Assembly (NCBI RefSeq): GCF_902859825.1
Contig: NZ_CADIKB010000002.1
Location: 124,001 to 188,000, forward strand
Length of the DNA stretch: 64,000 nucleotides
Direction of reading: 5' to 3'
DNA from: Paraburkholderia phenoliruptrix
Lineage (GTDB): Bacteria; Pseudomonadota; Gammaproteobacteria; Burkholderiales; Burkholderiaceae
The translations under genes and the position numbers were made by a program. Of the stretch, positions 51,675 through 60,560 are shown piece by piece. A model generated the notes under the pieces. That model saw only the letters and a program-made list of their open reading frames with translations, searched no databases and had not been told where the DNA came from. Position 1 is the stretch's first letter. Each line of letters begins with the position of its first letter.

Positions 51675-53138
51675 TTACCGGTCTCCCTGCATCGCGTGTC
51701 TTTCGATCGACGCGAGATACCCTGTGCGCGTGCCTTCATCTGCATGACGGCGCCGTGCTGCCAGCAGCCACGCAGCAGACGCGACCGCGAGACTCGCGAT
51801 GCTCGCCATCAGTTGCGGACGCAATCCCGCATCGGTGCCCATCGCGATCAGCACGCCGACGATCGCGGCAACGACCGCATACGACAGCCACGGGAACAGC
51901 CACATCGGCAGCTCGGGCAGCACGCCCTTGCGTTCGAGCCGGCGGCGAATGCGGATCTGCGCAAGCGCCGTCGCGAGGTAGACGAACAGCATCACCGCGC
52001 CCGATGCATTCACGAGGAACAGGAACACGCCCTGCGGCGAAACGATCGCGGCGATGATCGCGACATAGCCGACCACGCTGCTCAGCAGCACGGCGAGACG
52101 CGGCACACGCGACCGCGTGAGGCGCAGCAGCGCGCGCGGCGCATCGCCACGGCCCGCGAGACGGAACAGAATCCGCGACGACACATACAGGCCCGAGTTC
52201 AGCGCGGACAGCACAGCAACCAGCACGATCGCGTTCATGATGTCGGCGGCGCCCGGCACGCGCATCGTTTCGAGCGCGGAGACGAACGGCGAATGACCCG
52301 TGACGATGCTCGTCCACGGCACGATGCAGGCGATCAGGAACATGGAGCCGACGTAGAACGTGATGACACGCAGGATCACCGAGCGTGTCATCGCGGCGAC
52401 GCTCTTTGCAGGGTTATCCGATTCGGCGGCGGCGATGGTCGCGATTTCCGCGCCGCCGACCGCGAAGATCACCGTCGGCACGGCCGCGAACACCGACATC
52501 GTGCCGAACGGCAAGAAACCCTTCGACGCCGTGAGATTGCTCCACGCGCTGTGCGTATGACCGAAGCCGAACACCCAGGCCGCGCCGATCGCGATGAACA
52601 CGATGATGGCCGCGACCTTGATCGACGCGAACCAGAACTCGAACTCGCCGTATGACTTCACCGACATCAAGTTGATGAAGGTCATCACCGACAGCAGCAC
52701 GAGGCCGATCATCCACACGGGCGCGGGTATCCAGCGTTGCAGGATGGCCGCGCCCGCGACCGCTTCGACGGCCACGACGATCACCCAGAAGTACCAGTAG
52801 AGCCAGCCGCTCGTGAAGCCCGCCCAGTCGCCGAGACCGATGCGCGCGTATTCCGTGAACGATCCGATGCCCGGCACGGCGAGCGCCATTTCGCCGAGCA
52901 TGCGCATCACCATCAGCACGACGATGCCCGCCACCAGATACGACAGGCATGCAGCCGGCCCGACCGTGTTCAACGTCGCGCTGCTGCCGACAAAAAGCCC
53001 GGCGCCGATGATGCCGCCCAGCGAAATCATCGTGACGTGGCGTTGACGCAAGGCGACGCCGAGGCGCGGCGTCGAGCCTTCATTTGCGCTGTCCTGCGGC
53101 CGTTCCTGCGCGTGCGTCTGTCTCATGCTTCCAGCCAT
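51675..53138 (-). CDS. APC-family amino-acid permease (AAT type)
   Basis: 487 residues, twelve membrane helices. The AAT signature VALRQRHVTMISLGGIIGAGLFVGSSATLNTVGPAA begins at about residue 30, followed by LVAGIVVLMVMRMLGEMALAVPGIGSFTEYARIGLGDWAGFTSGWLYWYFWV, typical of the GABA, proline, D-serine/D-alanine and lysine permeases. GGAAGGAGATTTCGT precedes ATG 53138. It is the first gene of the leftward set with the DadA-like enzyme and LivK-like receptor, so it probably imports the D-amino acid oxidised by the enzyme. Divergent from the MocR-type regulator. Confidence 0.92.
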   Translation of the reverse strand: MAGSMRQTHAQERPQDSANEGSTPRLGVALRQRHVTMISLGGIIGAGLFVGSSATLNTVGPAACLSYLVAGIVVLMVMRMLGEMALAVPGIGSFTEYARIGLGDWAGFTSGWLYWYFWVIVVAVEAVAGAAILQRWIPAPVWMIGLVLLSVMTFINLMSVKSYGEFEFWFASIKVAAIIVFIAIGAAWVFGFGHTHSAWSNLTASKGFLPFGTMSVFAAVPTVIFAVGGAEIATIAAAESDNPAKSVAAMTRSVILRVITFYVGSMFLIACIVPWTSIVTGHSPFVSALETMRVPGAADIMNAIVLVAVLSALNSGLYVSSRILFRLAGRGDAPRALLRLTRSRVPRLAVLLSSVVGYVAIIAAIVSPQGVFLFLVNASGAVMLFVYLATALAQIRIRRRLERKGVLPELPMWLFPWLSYAVVAAIVGVLIAMGTDAGLRPQLMASIASLAVASAAWLLAARRRHADEGTRTGYLASIERHAMQGDR

Positions 53139-53176
53139 ACGAAATCTCCTTCCAGCTCGTTCCTGAATTCAAAATC

Positions 53177-53372
53177 CACACAAAACCTGATTCAAAGAAT
53201 CACACAACAATTTTTTGTGTGCAATTAAAAACCATGTTGTGTGGTCCAGGATTTTCCCTGGCGTAGCCGGGCGTGGTCCTTGCCGGCCTTGAAAGACGTG
53301 GCAAAGACGTGGCGCATACGCATAACTGGTATAAAATCCGGCGAACTGGCACAAACAGGCACACAAAACCTG
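53177..53372. promoter_or_regulatory. MocR operator candidate: array of CACACAA half-sites
   Basis: Between the permease and the MocR gene, CACACAA or its complement TTGTGTG occurs five times: 53177, 53201, 53215 (inverted), 53237 (inverted) and 53360. The sequence CACACAAAACCTG is identical at 53177-53189 and 53360-53372, one copy before each divergent gene. CTGGTATAAA and CTGGCACAAA repeats also stand before the regulator. MocR-family proteins such as GabR and PdxR bind direct repeats like these. Confidence 0.6.
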
Positions 53373-53396
53373 TTTTGTATGGAGACAGGCAAGACA

Positions 53397-54839
53397 ATGG
53401 CTTCCGGCAGACCTAAAACAGCGCGCAGCAACGGCACTTCGGCGGAAATCGACCAGACAAACGGCGATCCCGTCCAGACAAAACGCCCGACCTATATCGA
53501 GGTATCGGCGTCGATCGAAGACGAGATTCGCGGGGGCGTCTATCCGCCCGGCAGCCGCCTGCCGCCGCAACGGCAGCTCGCGACCGAGCTCGGCATCAAC
53601 GTGTCGACGGTGTCGCGTGCATATAAGGAGTTGCAGTTGCGCGGTCTCGTGATCGGCAGCAAGCGGCGCGGCTCGCTCGTCACGGGTGGCGCGATGCCGC
53701 GCGTGGAAGCGTCCGTTGCGCCCAATGCGGCGCCGGGCGGTGTCATCGATCTAACTGTCAACCGGCCGGCGACGGGGGAGTTTCTGTCGTGCCTCGCGAC
53801 GACGCTCGCAGAATTGCCGCGCGATCCGCGCTACGCAGCGCTTCAGGAATATCAGCCGCCGCAAGGGCCCGACTGGGCGCGCGCGGCGGGCGCGCGCTGG
53901 ATGGCGGCGCCCGGCTTCGCGCCCGCGCCCGAGCATGTCGTCGTGACGAGCGGCGCGCAGCACGGTTTGTATGCCGTGCTCAACAGCCTGATCGGCACGG
54001 ATGGCGTGATCGTTGCCGACCGGCTCACGTATTACGGGCTGAAGGCGCTCGCGCCCGTGTTCCAGTTCGAGATCGTCAGTGTGCCGAGCGACCGCGACGG
54101 TCTGATCACCGATGAAGTCGAACGCATCTGCAGCCGCGTGCCCGTAAAGGCGATCTTCACGGTGCCGAATCTGCAGAATCCGACCGTCACGACGATGAGT
54201 CTCGAACGGCGCGTCGCGCTCGTCGATATCGCGCGGCGCTATGGCGCGGCGATCATCGAAGACGACGTGTACGGTCCGCTCGTGTCGCAACGTCTGCCGA
54301 CGATCGCGAGTCTGTGTCCGGAGCTGACGTTTCATATCGCCGCCACCTCGAAGATTCTCGCGCCCGGCTTGCGTCTGGGCTATCTGCTGAGTCCGGCCGA
54401 ACGTTCCGCGCTCGCGGCCGAGGCAGTGCGCACCACGGCATGGATGCCCGCGCCGATGTCGATGCTGATCGCGACGATGTGGATCGAGGACGGCACCGCG
54501 CGCCGCATCATGGATGCGCAGCTTGCAGAGATTCGCGTGCGCCACGATCTGGCGCGGCAAATCCTGCCGCAGGAATGGCTCGACGCCGATCCTGCCTGCA
54601 TGTTCGTGTGGTTGCGTTTGCCGCCGCCGTGGCGCGCCGATGATTTCGCGGCGAATGCGAAAGCGCGCGGCGTGGTCGTAATGCCTTCGTCGGCGTTTGC
54701 GGTGGATCGTGCCGAAGTCGAGCACGGCGTGCGGATCAACCTCGCGTGCGCGTCGTCACGCGAGCAACTGGTGAGCGCGTTGCAGACGCTCGCGCAAGCA
54801 TTGCGCGACCGGCCGCGAGCGTTGTTTGGAACGATATAG
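53397..54839 (+). CDS. MocR/GabR-type transcriptional regulator (GntR HTH + aminotransferase-like domain)
   Basis: About 480 residues. N-terminal GntR-type winged helix: EVSASIEDEIRGGVYPPGSRLPPQRQLATELGINVSTVSRAYKELQLRGLVIG, followed by a fold-type I aminotransferase-like domain with the NLQNPTVTT segment, an EDDVYG Asp-box and the PLP-lysine in HIAATSKILAPGLRLGYLL. Such regulators bind PLP adducts of amino acids and activate transport/catabolism genes. ATG 53397 is preferred to ATG 53379 because GGAG lies closer, though spacing (12 nt) is long. Divergent from the APC permease / DadA-like / receptor operon. It ends immediately before the LysR fragment. Confidence 0.92.
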   Translation: MASGRPKTARSNGTSAEIDQTNGDPVQTKRPTYIEVSASIEDEIRGGVYPPGSRLPPQRQLATELGINVSTVSRAYKELQLRGLVIGSKRRGSLVTGGAMPRVEASVAPNAAPGGVIDLTVNRPATGEFLSCLATTLAELPRDPRYAALQEYQPPQGPDWARAAGARWMAAPGFAPAPEHVVVTSGAQHGLYAVLNSLIGTDGVIVADRLTYYGLKALAPVFQFEIVSVPSDRDGLITDEVERICSRVPVKAIFTVPNLQNPTVTTMSLERRVALVDIARRYGAAIIEDDVYGPLVSQRLPTIASLCPELTFHIAATSKILAPGLRLGYLLSPAERSALAAEAVRTTAWMPAPMSMLIATMWIEDGTARRIMDAQLAEIRVRHDLARQILPQEWLDADPACMFVWLRLPPPWRADDFAANAKARGVVVMPSSAFAVDRAEVEHGVRINLACASSREQLVSALQTLAQALRDRPRALFGTI

Positions 54840-54840
54840 A

Positions 54841-54978
54841 GAACAGTTGCACACCAGTTTCTTGCAATTGGAAGAGCAGCTGGGTGTCCGTCTCTTTCAT
54901 CGGACCACTCGCAAGCTGAGCCTGACGGAGGAAGGTCAACGGCTTCTCGACAACGTGAAGCCAGCGCTCGAGGTTCTG
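54841..54978 (+). pseudogene. LysR-family regulator, fragment of the N-terminal domain
   Basis: Immediately after the MocR stop, a reading frame encodes LQLEEQLGVRLFHRTTRKLSLTEEGQRLLDNVKPALEVL, the second half of a LysR helix-turn-helix domain with its linker. The first helices and the whole effector domain are missing. Similarity ends at about 54978, where the other strand enters a GNAT fragment, so a deletion or recombination joined two broken genes. The frame reads on to a stop at 55021. Confidence 0.75.
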
Positions 54979-55161
54979 TCGTCCTACCCGGACGAAGCCA
55001 AGCGATTCATAGCAGGCATCTAGTCTGGTGTTCGTCGCGTCCCATCCAAGCTGAACACAACGTCGGTTCAGCATGCCGACCTGGCTAGCGCACCAATCCA
55101 GGACGAAGCTGCCAGGCCCACGGCCGTGGAAGCGCTTTTTGTCGTCAAACCTTTCCCAATG
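54976..55161 (-). pseudogene. GNAT-family N-acetyltransferase, C-terminal fragment
   Basis: Read on the minus strand this is HWERFDDKKRFHGRGPGSFVLDWCASQVG..., with FHGRGPG in the acetyl-CoA-binding motif position (R/QxxGxG) and the final strand-helix DATNTRLDACYESLGFVRVGR, a normal GNAT C-terminal ending. A stop codon (55162-55164) lies just upstream in frame, so the N-terminal half is lost. Continuation past Arg-Gln falls into the antisense of the LysR fragment, so the natural C terminus is also cut. Confidence 0.7.
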
Positions 55162-55232
55162 TCATCGGGGCTTCACTTAGCTCGCCCAAGATCTGCCCCC
55201 ATTGACTCTATTGCCACCGACTTGGGAAACCT

Positions 55233-57188
55233 ATGCTGTTGCGACTCGTCCGCCCCCGCCCGCTGTCCAGTTTCATTGTCCTGTGTGCCATGCTGACGCT
55301 GAGTGCCTGCGGGAGCAGTGATGACGTCCAAAGTAGTGCGGCCGTTGTTCCCGCCCCGCCGGCAGATCCGGGCTTTGTGGACAGCGCGTCCATCCCTCCT
55401 GTACCGGCGTTCGTCGACAATGCCGCCTCGAACCAGCGAAACGACGCCCACTTCGCGACACTGGATACGAACGCCGGCGTACGCGTTGTTGCTCGTTTCC
55501 TCGACCTTTGGCAGCCGTCAACCATGATCGTCGACGCGGGCGCTACGGCACCGGCCGTCGATGGGTTCCCGGCCGTGGTCGCTTCCACGTGCTCAGGCAT
55601 CGTCAACTCGGGCACGCCCTGCGGCACTGTCCTCAATGCTGCCGTGTTGGGCCAGAATACGCAGTTCGTCGTCAACGAAACCGTCTCCCGGACACAGGCG
55701 CAGGCTGACGCGGCTTATTTCGACGACCGCCGCAATAAGGGATACAGCGTGACCGACGGTTTGGGGCCATTGACGAGCGCATGGCTAGGCCTCACGCAGC
55801 AAACCACGACGATCACCTCCGTCCCGGCCAACGCCACCACGACGCTGTACAACGACGCAGGCAACAACACAGGCGTTGGCAGTCCTAATAACACGACTTT
55901 CGGCACCGTGGTCGACTTTGTGAATGCCATGAGCACGAACGGTTCGACGGAGCCCGCCAAGCGCTTTTATAAGTATGCGAGACCGTTCCGGTGGAGCAGT
56001 TCGGTGGTCGTCGATCCGACATTGGTACCGGCCGAAAGCACAACGCCGGCAACAGACGGTGGCTTCATTAGCGGCCATACCGCCGAAGCGATGCGTGACT
56101 CGCTGGCCATGGCTTACGTGGTTCCTCAGCGCTTCCAGGAATTGATGAGCCGCGCAATGGAGCTGGGAGAAAACCGGATCATCGCGGGCATGCATTCGCC
56201 ACTCGACGTAATGGGTGGCCGCATGCTGGGCCTCGCCGTGGTGGCGGCCAACCTCTACAACCCGGCAAACACCTCGTTGAAGGCGGCGGCCTATGCACAG
56301 GCCCAAAGCGCGTTGATGTCCCAGACAAACACGACGAATCGCACGCTCTATACCTTCGCGCATTCGGGCACACCCTCAACCGACCGCTTTGCCGACTATC
56401 GGACCAACCAGTCCAACTACCTGCGTCGCATGACCTTTGGCTTTTCTCAGATCGAGGCGACCGATGCCGCGCCACTAGTTCCGAAGGGCGCAGAAACGCT
56501 GCTTGAAACCCGTTTCCCCTACCTCAGCGCAGATCAGCGCCGGGTCGTGCTGAAGACGACCGAACTCCCGTCAGGCTATCCGGTCATGGACGATGGGGAA
56601 GGCTGGGGACGTCTGAACATGTTCGCAGCGGCGGATGGCTACGGCGCATTCAACGGCAACGTCATCGTGTCCATGGACGCCAGCCAGGGCGGCTTCAACG
56701 CGTCCGACACGTGGCGCAATCCGATCTCGGGAGCCGGCAAGCTGACCGTCCAGGGCAGCGGAACGCTCAGGCTGGCTGGCGCCAACACCTTCTCCGGCGG
56801 CTCCCAGGTCAGCGGCGGTACACTCGAAGCGGACTCGACGACCGCATTCGGCACGGGGGATGTCTACCTCGGTGCGGGCACCGTGGTCATCAATGCGCCT
56901 GGTGTCGTGTCTGTGGTCGGCAAATACACGCAACTTGCGAATACGACGCTGGAACTCGATGTCGGTGCGAATGGGCAAGGATCGATGAAAGTGGGCGCTC
57001 AGACCACGGTTGTTGGGGGAACGCTGCATGTCAAGTTCGTCAACGGCTTCGCACCCAAGGTCGGCGATACGCTCAACCTGATAAGCGGCAATGGTTCGAA
57101 CGTGAAGTTTTCGACTATTGCTGTTGACGGCTTCAATGTCACGCCTATCTATACATCGAGCGGTGTGCAGGTCCATCTCGATTCCTGA
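55233..57188 (+). CDS. PAP2-family acid phosphatase lipoprotein with autotransporter-type beta-strand repeats
   Basis: 651 residues. Signal peptide with lipobox LSAC (Cys at about residue 27). The phosphatase core has KRFYKYARPFRW, GGFISGHTAEAM (about residue 276) and ENRIIAGMHSPLDVMGGR (about 314), i.e. the three conserved PAP2 motifs with Lys, Arg, His and His/Asp. From about residue 495, AGKLTVQGSGTLRLAGANTFSGGSQVSGGTLEADS is an autotransporter-associated beta-strand repeat, followed by further beta-helix-like sequence, but there is no C-terminal barrel domain. The protein is probably anchored to the outer membrane and acts on phosphate esters outside the cytosol. GGGAAACCT precedes the ATG. 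Confidence 0.87.
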   Translation: MLLRLVRPRPLSSFIVLCAMLTLSACGSSDDVQSSAAVVPAPPADPGFVDSASIPPVPAFVDNAASNQRNDAHFATLDTNAGVRVVARFLDLWQPSTMIVDAGATAPAVDGFPAVVASTCSGIVNSGTPCGTVLNAAVLGQNTQFVVNETVSRTQAQADAAYFDDRRNKGYSVTDGLGPLTSAWLGLTQQTTTITSVPANATTTLYNDAGNNTGVGSPNNTTFGTVVDFVNAMSTNGSTEPAKRFYKYARPFRWSSSVVVDPTLVPAESTTPATDGGFISGHTAEAMRDSLAMAYVVPQRFQELMSRAMELGENRIIAGMHSPLDVMGGRMLGLAVVAANLYNPANTSLKAAAYAQAQSALMSQTNTTNRTLYTFAHSGTPSTDRFADYRTNQSNYLRRMTFGFSQIEATDAAPLVPKGAETLLETRFPYLSADQRRVVLKTTELPSGYPVMDDGEGWGRLNMFAAADGYGAFNGNVIVSMDASQGGFNASDTWRNPISGAGKLTVQGSGTLRLAGANTFSGGSQVSGGTLEADSTTAFGTGDVYLGAGTVVINAPGVVSVVGKYTQLANTTLELDVGANGQGSMKVGAQTTVVGGTLHVKFVNGFAPKVGDTLNLISGNGSNVKFSTIAVDGFNVTPIYTSSGVQVHLDS

Positions 57189-57254
57189 CTGACGTGTTCG
57201 TCCGTGAGCGGCGCCCTGCACGCCGCTCACCCGGGCGTGGCCGAACTCTACCAG

Positions 57255-57307
57255 GCCTCGATGTGCCCGTTCCCGGCATCGCAAATTCCGCCACGACAGA
57301 CTTTATT
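57255..57307 (+). repeat. Dispersed repeat, copy B
   Basis: This 53-bp plus-strand stretch matches copy A (49007-49058, minus strand) with about 85% identity. It lies between the PAP2 gene and the aryl-CoA operon promoter and includes GTGCCCGTTCCCGGCATCGC in full. Confidence 0.75.
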
Positions 57308-57350
57308 CGCCCGGATCAGCCGTCCATCCGCGCGCCTCGCGCGCCGAACG

Positions 57351-57384
57351 TTTACTTGACACCTAAACTATCAAGGCCTAAATT
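57351..57384 (+). promoter_or_regulatory. Promoter with overlapping MarR-type operator for the aryl-CoA operon
   Basis: TTGACA (57356-57361) and TAAATT (57379-57384), 17 bp apart, make a near-consensus sigma-70 promoter 34 nt before the first ATG. The -35 box and spacer lie inside an inverted repeat, CTTGA (57355-57359), 11 nt, TCAAG (57371-57375). MarR-type regulators of aromatic-acid operons bind such sites over the promoter, and the third gene of the operon encodes a MarR protein. Confidence 0.65.
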
Positions 57385-57417
57385 AAACCCACCAGCAAAG
57401 CGACAGTGGGGAAGAGC

Positions 57418-59790
57418 ATGCGCATCGTCTGTATCGGCGGCGGCCCGGCGGGGTTGTACTTCGGCCTGTTGATGAAAAGCCGCAACCCGGCGCACGACGT
57501 CACCGTCGTCGAACGCAACCGTCCCTACGACACATTCGGCTGGGGCGTCGTGTTCTCGGACCAGACACTCGGCAATCTGCGCGCCGCAGACGCGCCCAGC
57601 GCAGACGCCATACTCGACGCGTTCAATCATTGGGACGACATCGAGATCCACTTCGGCGGCCGCAAGGTTCGTTCGTCCGGCCACGGCTTTTGCGGCATCG
57701 GCCGCAAACGTCTGCTGAATATCCTCCAGGCGCGTTGCGAGGAACTGGGCGTGAAGCTCGTCTTCGAAACGCAGGTGACGGACGACGCCGAGTATCAGGC
57801 CGACCTGATTGTCGCGTGCGACGGAGCAAACAGCGCGATCCGCCAGAAATACGCGGCCACGTACAAGCCGAACGTCGACGTGCGCGACTGCCGTTTCGTC
57901 TGGCTCGGCACCAGGAAACTATTCGACGCCTTCACCTTCGCGTTCGAAAAAACTGAATTCGGCTGGTTTCAGGCTCACGCCTATCGTTTCGACGACCAGA
58001 CCTCCACCTTCATCGTCGAAACACCCGAGCGCGTGTGGCGCGCCGCGGGACTCGACGAAATGAGCAAGGAAGACAGCATCGCATTCTGCGAGAAACTCTT
58101 TGCGAAGTACCTGGACGGCAATGCGCTGCTCTCGAACGCAGCGCATTTGCGCGGCTCGTCGCAATGGATTCGCTTTCCGCGCGTCGTCAACGAAGAATGG
58201 GTTCACTGGCGCAGCAATGCCGAGGGCAGTCAAACGCCGATCGTGCTGATGGGCGATGCGGCGCACACCGCGCACTTTTCCATCGGCTCGGGCACCAAGC
58301 TCGCACTCGAAGATTCAATCGAGCTCGCCAACAGCATGGACGCACATCCCGGCGATCTGCGCGCCGCGTTGAAGCACTACACGGCAGTGCGCAGCGTCGA
58401 CGTATTGCGTATTCAGAATGCCGCGCGCAATTCGACGGAATGGTTCGAGCACGTGGATCGCTACACGTCGTTCGAGCCCGAACAGTTCGCGTATTCGCTG
58501 CTCACGCGCTCCCAGCGCATCTCGCACGAAAACCTGCGCGAGCGCGACGCGCGTTATGTGTCCGGTTTCGAAGACTGGCTCGCGGCGCGTTCAGGCGTGG
58601 AGCGTGCACCGCAAAAGCACTCCATTCCGCCGATGTTCACGCCGTTCACATTGCGCGGCGTGACGCTGAAAAACCGCGTGGTGGTTTCGCCGATGGCGCA
58701 ATACTCCGCCGTCGACGGCATCGCGGGCGACTACCATTTGATGCACCTCGGCGCGCGCGCCATGGGCGGCGCCGGCCTCGTCATGACTGAGATGACCTGC
58801 GTGTCGCCGCAAGCGCGCATCACGCCCGCCTGTCCCGGCATGTATGCGCCCGAGCATCTCACCGCATGGGAGCGCATTGTCGACCTCGTGCATCGCCAGT
58901 CCGACGCGAAAATCGGCATCCAGCTCGGTCACTCCGGCGCCAAGGGCTCGACGCGCGTCGCGTGGGAAGGTATCGATCAACCGCTCACCGAAGGGAACTG
59001 GCCGCTCATTTCGGCTTCGCCGCAGCAGTATCTGAGCGGCATCAGCCAGTATTCGCGCGAAGCCACGCATGACGATCTGCGCGAAATAGAAGCGCAGTTC
59101 GTGCGCGCCACGCAGATGTCCGCCGAGGCCGGTTTCGACTGGCTCGAATTGCACTGCGCGCACGGCTATTTTCTGTCGAGCTTTCTGTCGCCGCTCACCA
59201 ACCATCGCACGGACGAATACGGCGGCTCGCTCGAAAACCGTTTGCGGTATCCGCTTCAGGTCTTCAAGGCGATTCGCGCGGTGTGGCCGCAAGACAAGCC
59301 TATTTCTGTGCGGATTTCCGCGAACGATTGGGTTCAAGGCGGCACGACGCCCGACGACGCCGTGCAGATCGCGCGTGCCTTCAGGGCCGCGGGCGCCGAC
59401 ATGATCGACGTGTCGTCGGGTCAGGTCAGCAAGGAAGAAAAGCCCGTGTATGGCCGCATGTTCCAGACGCCGTTCGCGGACCGCGTGCGCAACGAAGCGG
59501 GCATCGCGACCATTGCCGTGGGCGCGATTTCCGAGGCGGACCACGTGAACAGCATCATCGCAGCGGGCCGCGCCGATCTGTGCGCGATTGCGCGCCCGCA
59601 TCTCGCCAATCCGTCGTGGACACTGAACGAGGCCGCCAAAATCGGCTATTTCGACGTGACATGGCCGAATCAGTACATCGCCGCGAAGTCGCAACTCGAA
59701 CGCAATCTGGAACGCGAACGCGCACAGGCCGCGGCGAATGCAGGGCTTTCTGCACAGGAGCGCGCACAGCGTGCGGAAGGAACCACGTGA
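57418..59790 (+). CDS. 2-aminobenzoyl-CoA monooxygenase/reductase-like fusion (FAD hydroxylase + OYE)
   Basis: 790 residues in two enzymes. Residues 1-390 are an FAD aryl-CoA hydroxylase of the salicylyl-CoA/2-aminobenzoyl-CoA group: [19 protein letters not shown] at the start, [18 protein letters not shown], and [25 protein letters not shown] for FAD. Residues about 402-775 are an old-yellow-enzyme domain ([64 protein letters not shown]). This fusion is known as the Azoarcus evansii 2-aminobenzoyl-CoA monooxygenase/reductase, which hydroxylates and then reduces the ring to a non-aromatic product. ATG 57418 follows GGGGAAGAGC. First gene of the operon. Confidence 0.88.
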   Translation: MRIVCIGGGPAGLYFGLLMKSRNPAHDVTVVERNRPYDTFGWGVVFSDQTLGNLRAADAPSADAILDAFNHWDDIEIHFGGRKVRSSGHGFCGIGRKRLLNILQARCEELGVKLVFETQVTDDAEYQADLIVACDGANSAIRQKYAATYKPNVDVRDCRFVWLGTRKLFDAFTFAFEKTEFGWFQAHAYRFDDQTSTFIVETPERVWRAAGLDEMSKEDSIAFCEKLFAKYLDGNALLSNAAHLRGSSQWIRFPRVVNEEWVHWRSNAEGSQTPIVLMGDAAHTAHFSIGSGTKLALEDSIELANSMDAHPGDLRAALKHYTAVRSVDVLRIQNAARNSTEWFEHVDRYTSFEPEQFAYSLLTRSQRISHENLRERDARYVSGFEDWLAARSGVERAPQKHSIPPMFTPFTLRGVTLKNRVVVSPMAQYSAVDGIAGDYHLMHLGARAMGGAGLVMTEMTCVSPQARITPACPGMYAPEHLTAWERIVDLVHRQSDAKIGIQLGHSGAKGSTRVAWEGIDQPLTEGNWPLISASPQQYLSGISQYSREATHDDLREIEAQFVRATQMSAEAGFDWLELHCAHGYFLSSFLSPLTNHRTDEYGGSLENRLRYPLQVFKAIRAVWPQDKPISVRISANDWVQGGTTPDDAVQIARAFRAAGADMIDVSSGQVSKEEKPVYGRMFQTPFADRVRNEAGIATIAVGAISEADHVNSIIAAGRADLCAIARPHLANPSWTLNEAAKIGYFDVTWPNQYIAAKSQLERNLERERAQAAANAGLSAQERAQRAEGTT

Positions 59791-60560
59791 ACACAAACCA
59801 TTCGTCACTTGCGGGGCAACACGCGGTCGTCACGGGCGGCGGCAGCGGCATCGGCGCCTCGATAGCAGAAGCGCTGCTTCGCGCCGGCGCGCGCGTCACG
59901 TTGATGGGTCGCCACGCGGAAAGGCTCGACGCGCAGCGTGAAAAATGTCGCGCATTAGGTGACGTTGCATGTATGACCGTCGACGTCACGCAGGAAGACT
60001 CAGTGCAAAGAGCCTTCAACAAAGCGGGCGCAGTCGACATATTGATCAATAACGCGGGCCAGGCACAAGCCGCGCCCTTTACGCATACCGACGTGACGCT
60101 GTGGCAGCGCATGCTCGACGTCAACCTCACCGGAGTTTTCCTCGGTACGCGCGCGGTATTGCCGGGCATGCTGGAGCGCGGACGCGGACGGATCGTCAAT
60201 GTGGCGAGCACCGCGGGCCAAATCGGCTATGCGTATGTCGCCGCGTATTGCGCGGCCAAACACGGTGTGATCGGTCTCACGCGCTCGCTGGCACTCGAAG
60301 TCGCGACGAAGGGCATCACCGTGAATGCGGTCTGTCCCGGTTACACGGAAACGGAGTTACTGCACGCGTCGCTCCAGCAAATCACCAGCAAAACATCGCG
60401 CACCGAAGAAGAGGCGCGCGCGAGCCTGCTTCGCTCGAACCCGCAACATCGCTTCGTGAGTCCCGAACAGGTTGCCCATGCCGTGTTGTGGCTATGCCAG
60501 CCGGATTCGGATGCGATCACGGGGCAATCTATTTCCATCTCCGGTGGAGAAGTCATGTGA
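59787..60560 (+). CDS. SDR-family dehydrogenase (3-hydroxyacyl-CoA-type role likely)
   Basis: 257 residues. TGGGSGIG (residues 16-23), MGRHAERL after beta-2 (NADP-type Arg), NNAGQAQ, catalytic Ser in NVASTAG, YCAAKHG, and the C-terminal [15 protein letters not shown] start with GGAAGGAACCAC before it, overlapping the previous stop by GTGA. In the aryl-CoA operon it most likely oxidises the 3-hydroxyacyl-CoA formed by the hydratase, or a ring hydroxyl. Its stop overlaps the GTG of the MarR gene. Confidence 0.87.
   Translation: MNTNHSSLAGQHAVVTGGGSGIGASIAEALLRAGARVTLMGRHAERLDAQREKCRALGDVACMTVDVTQEDSVQRAFNKAGAVDILINNAGQAQAAPFTHTDVTLWQRMLDVNLTGVFLGTRAVLPGMLERGRGRIVNVASTAGQIGYAYVAAYCAAKHGVIGLTRSLALEVATKGITVNAVCPGYTETELLHASLQQITSKTSRTEEEARASLLRSNPQHRFVSPEQVAHAVLWLCQPDSDAITGQSISISGGEVM

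Noticed and set aside
54736..55074. 112-codon minus-strand ORF taken as a gene
   Set aside because: It is a chimera: its first half is the end of a GNAT fragment, the rest is antisense of the LysR fragment and MocR gene. Reported as a pseudogene fragment instead.
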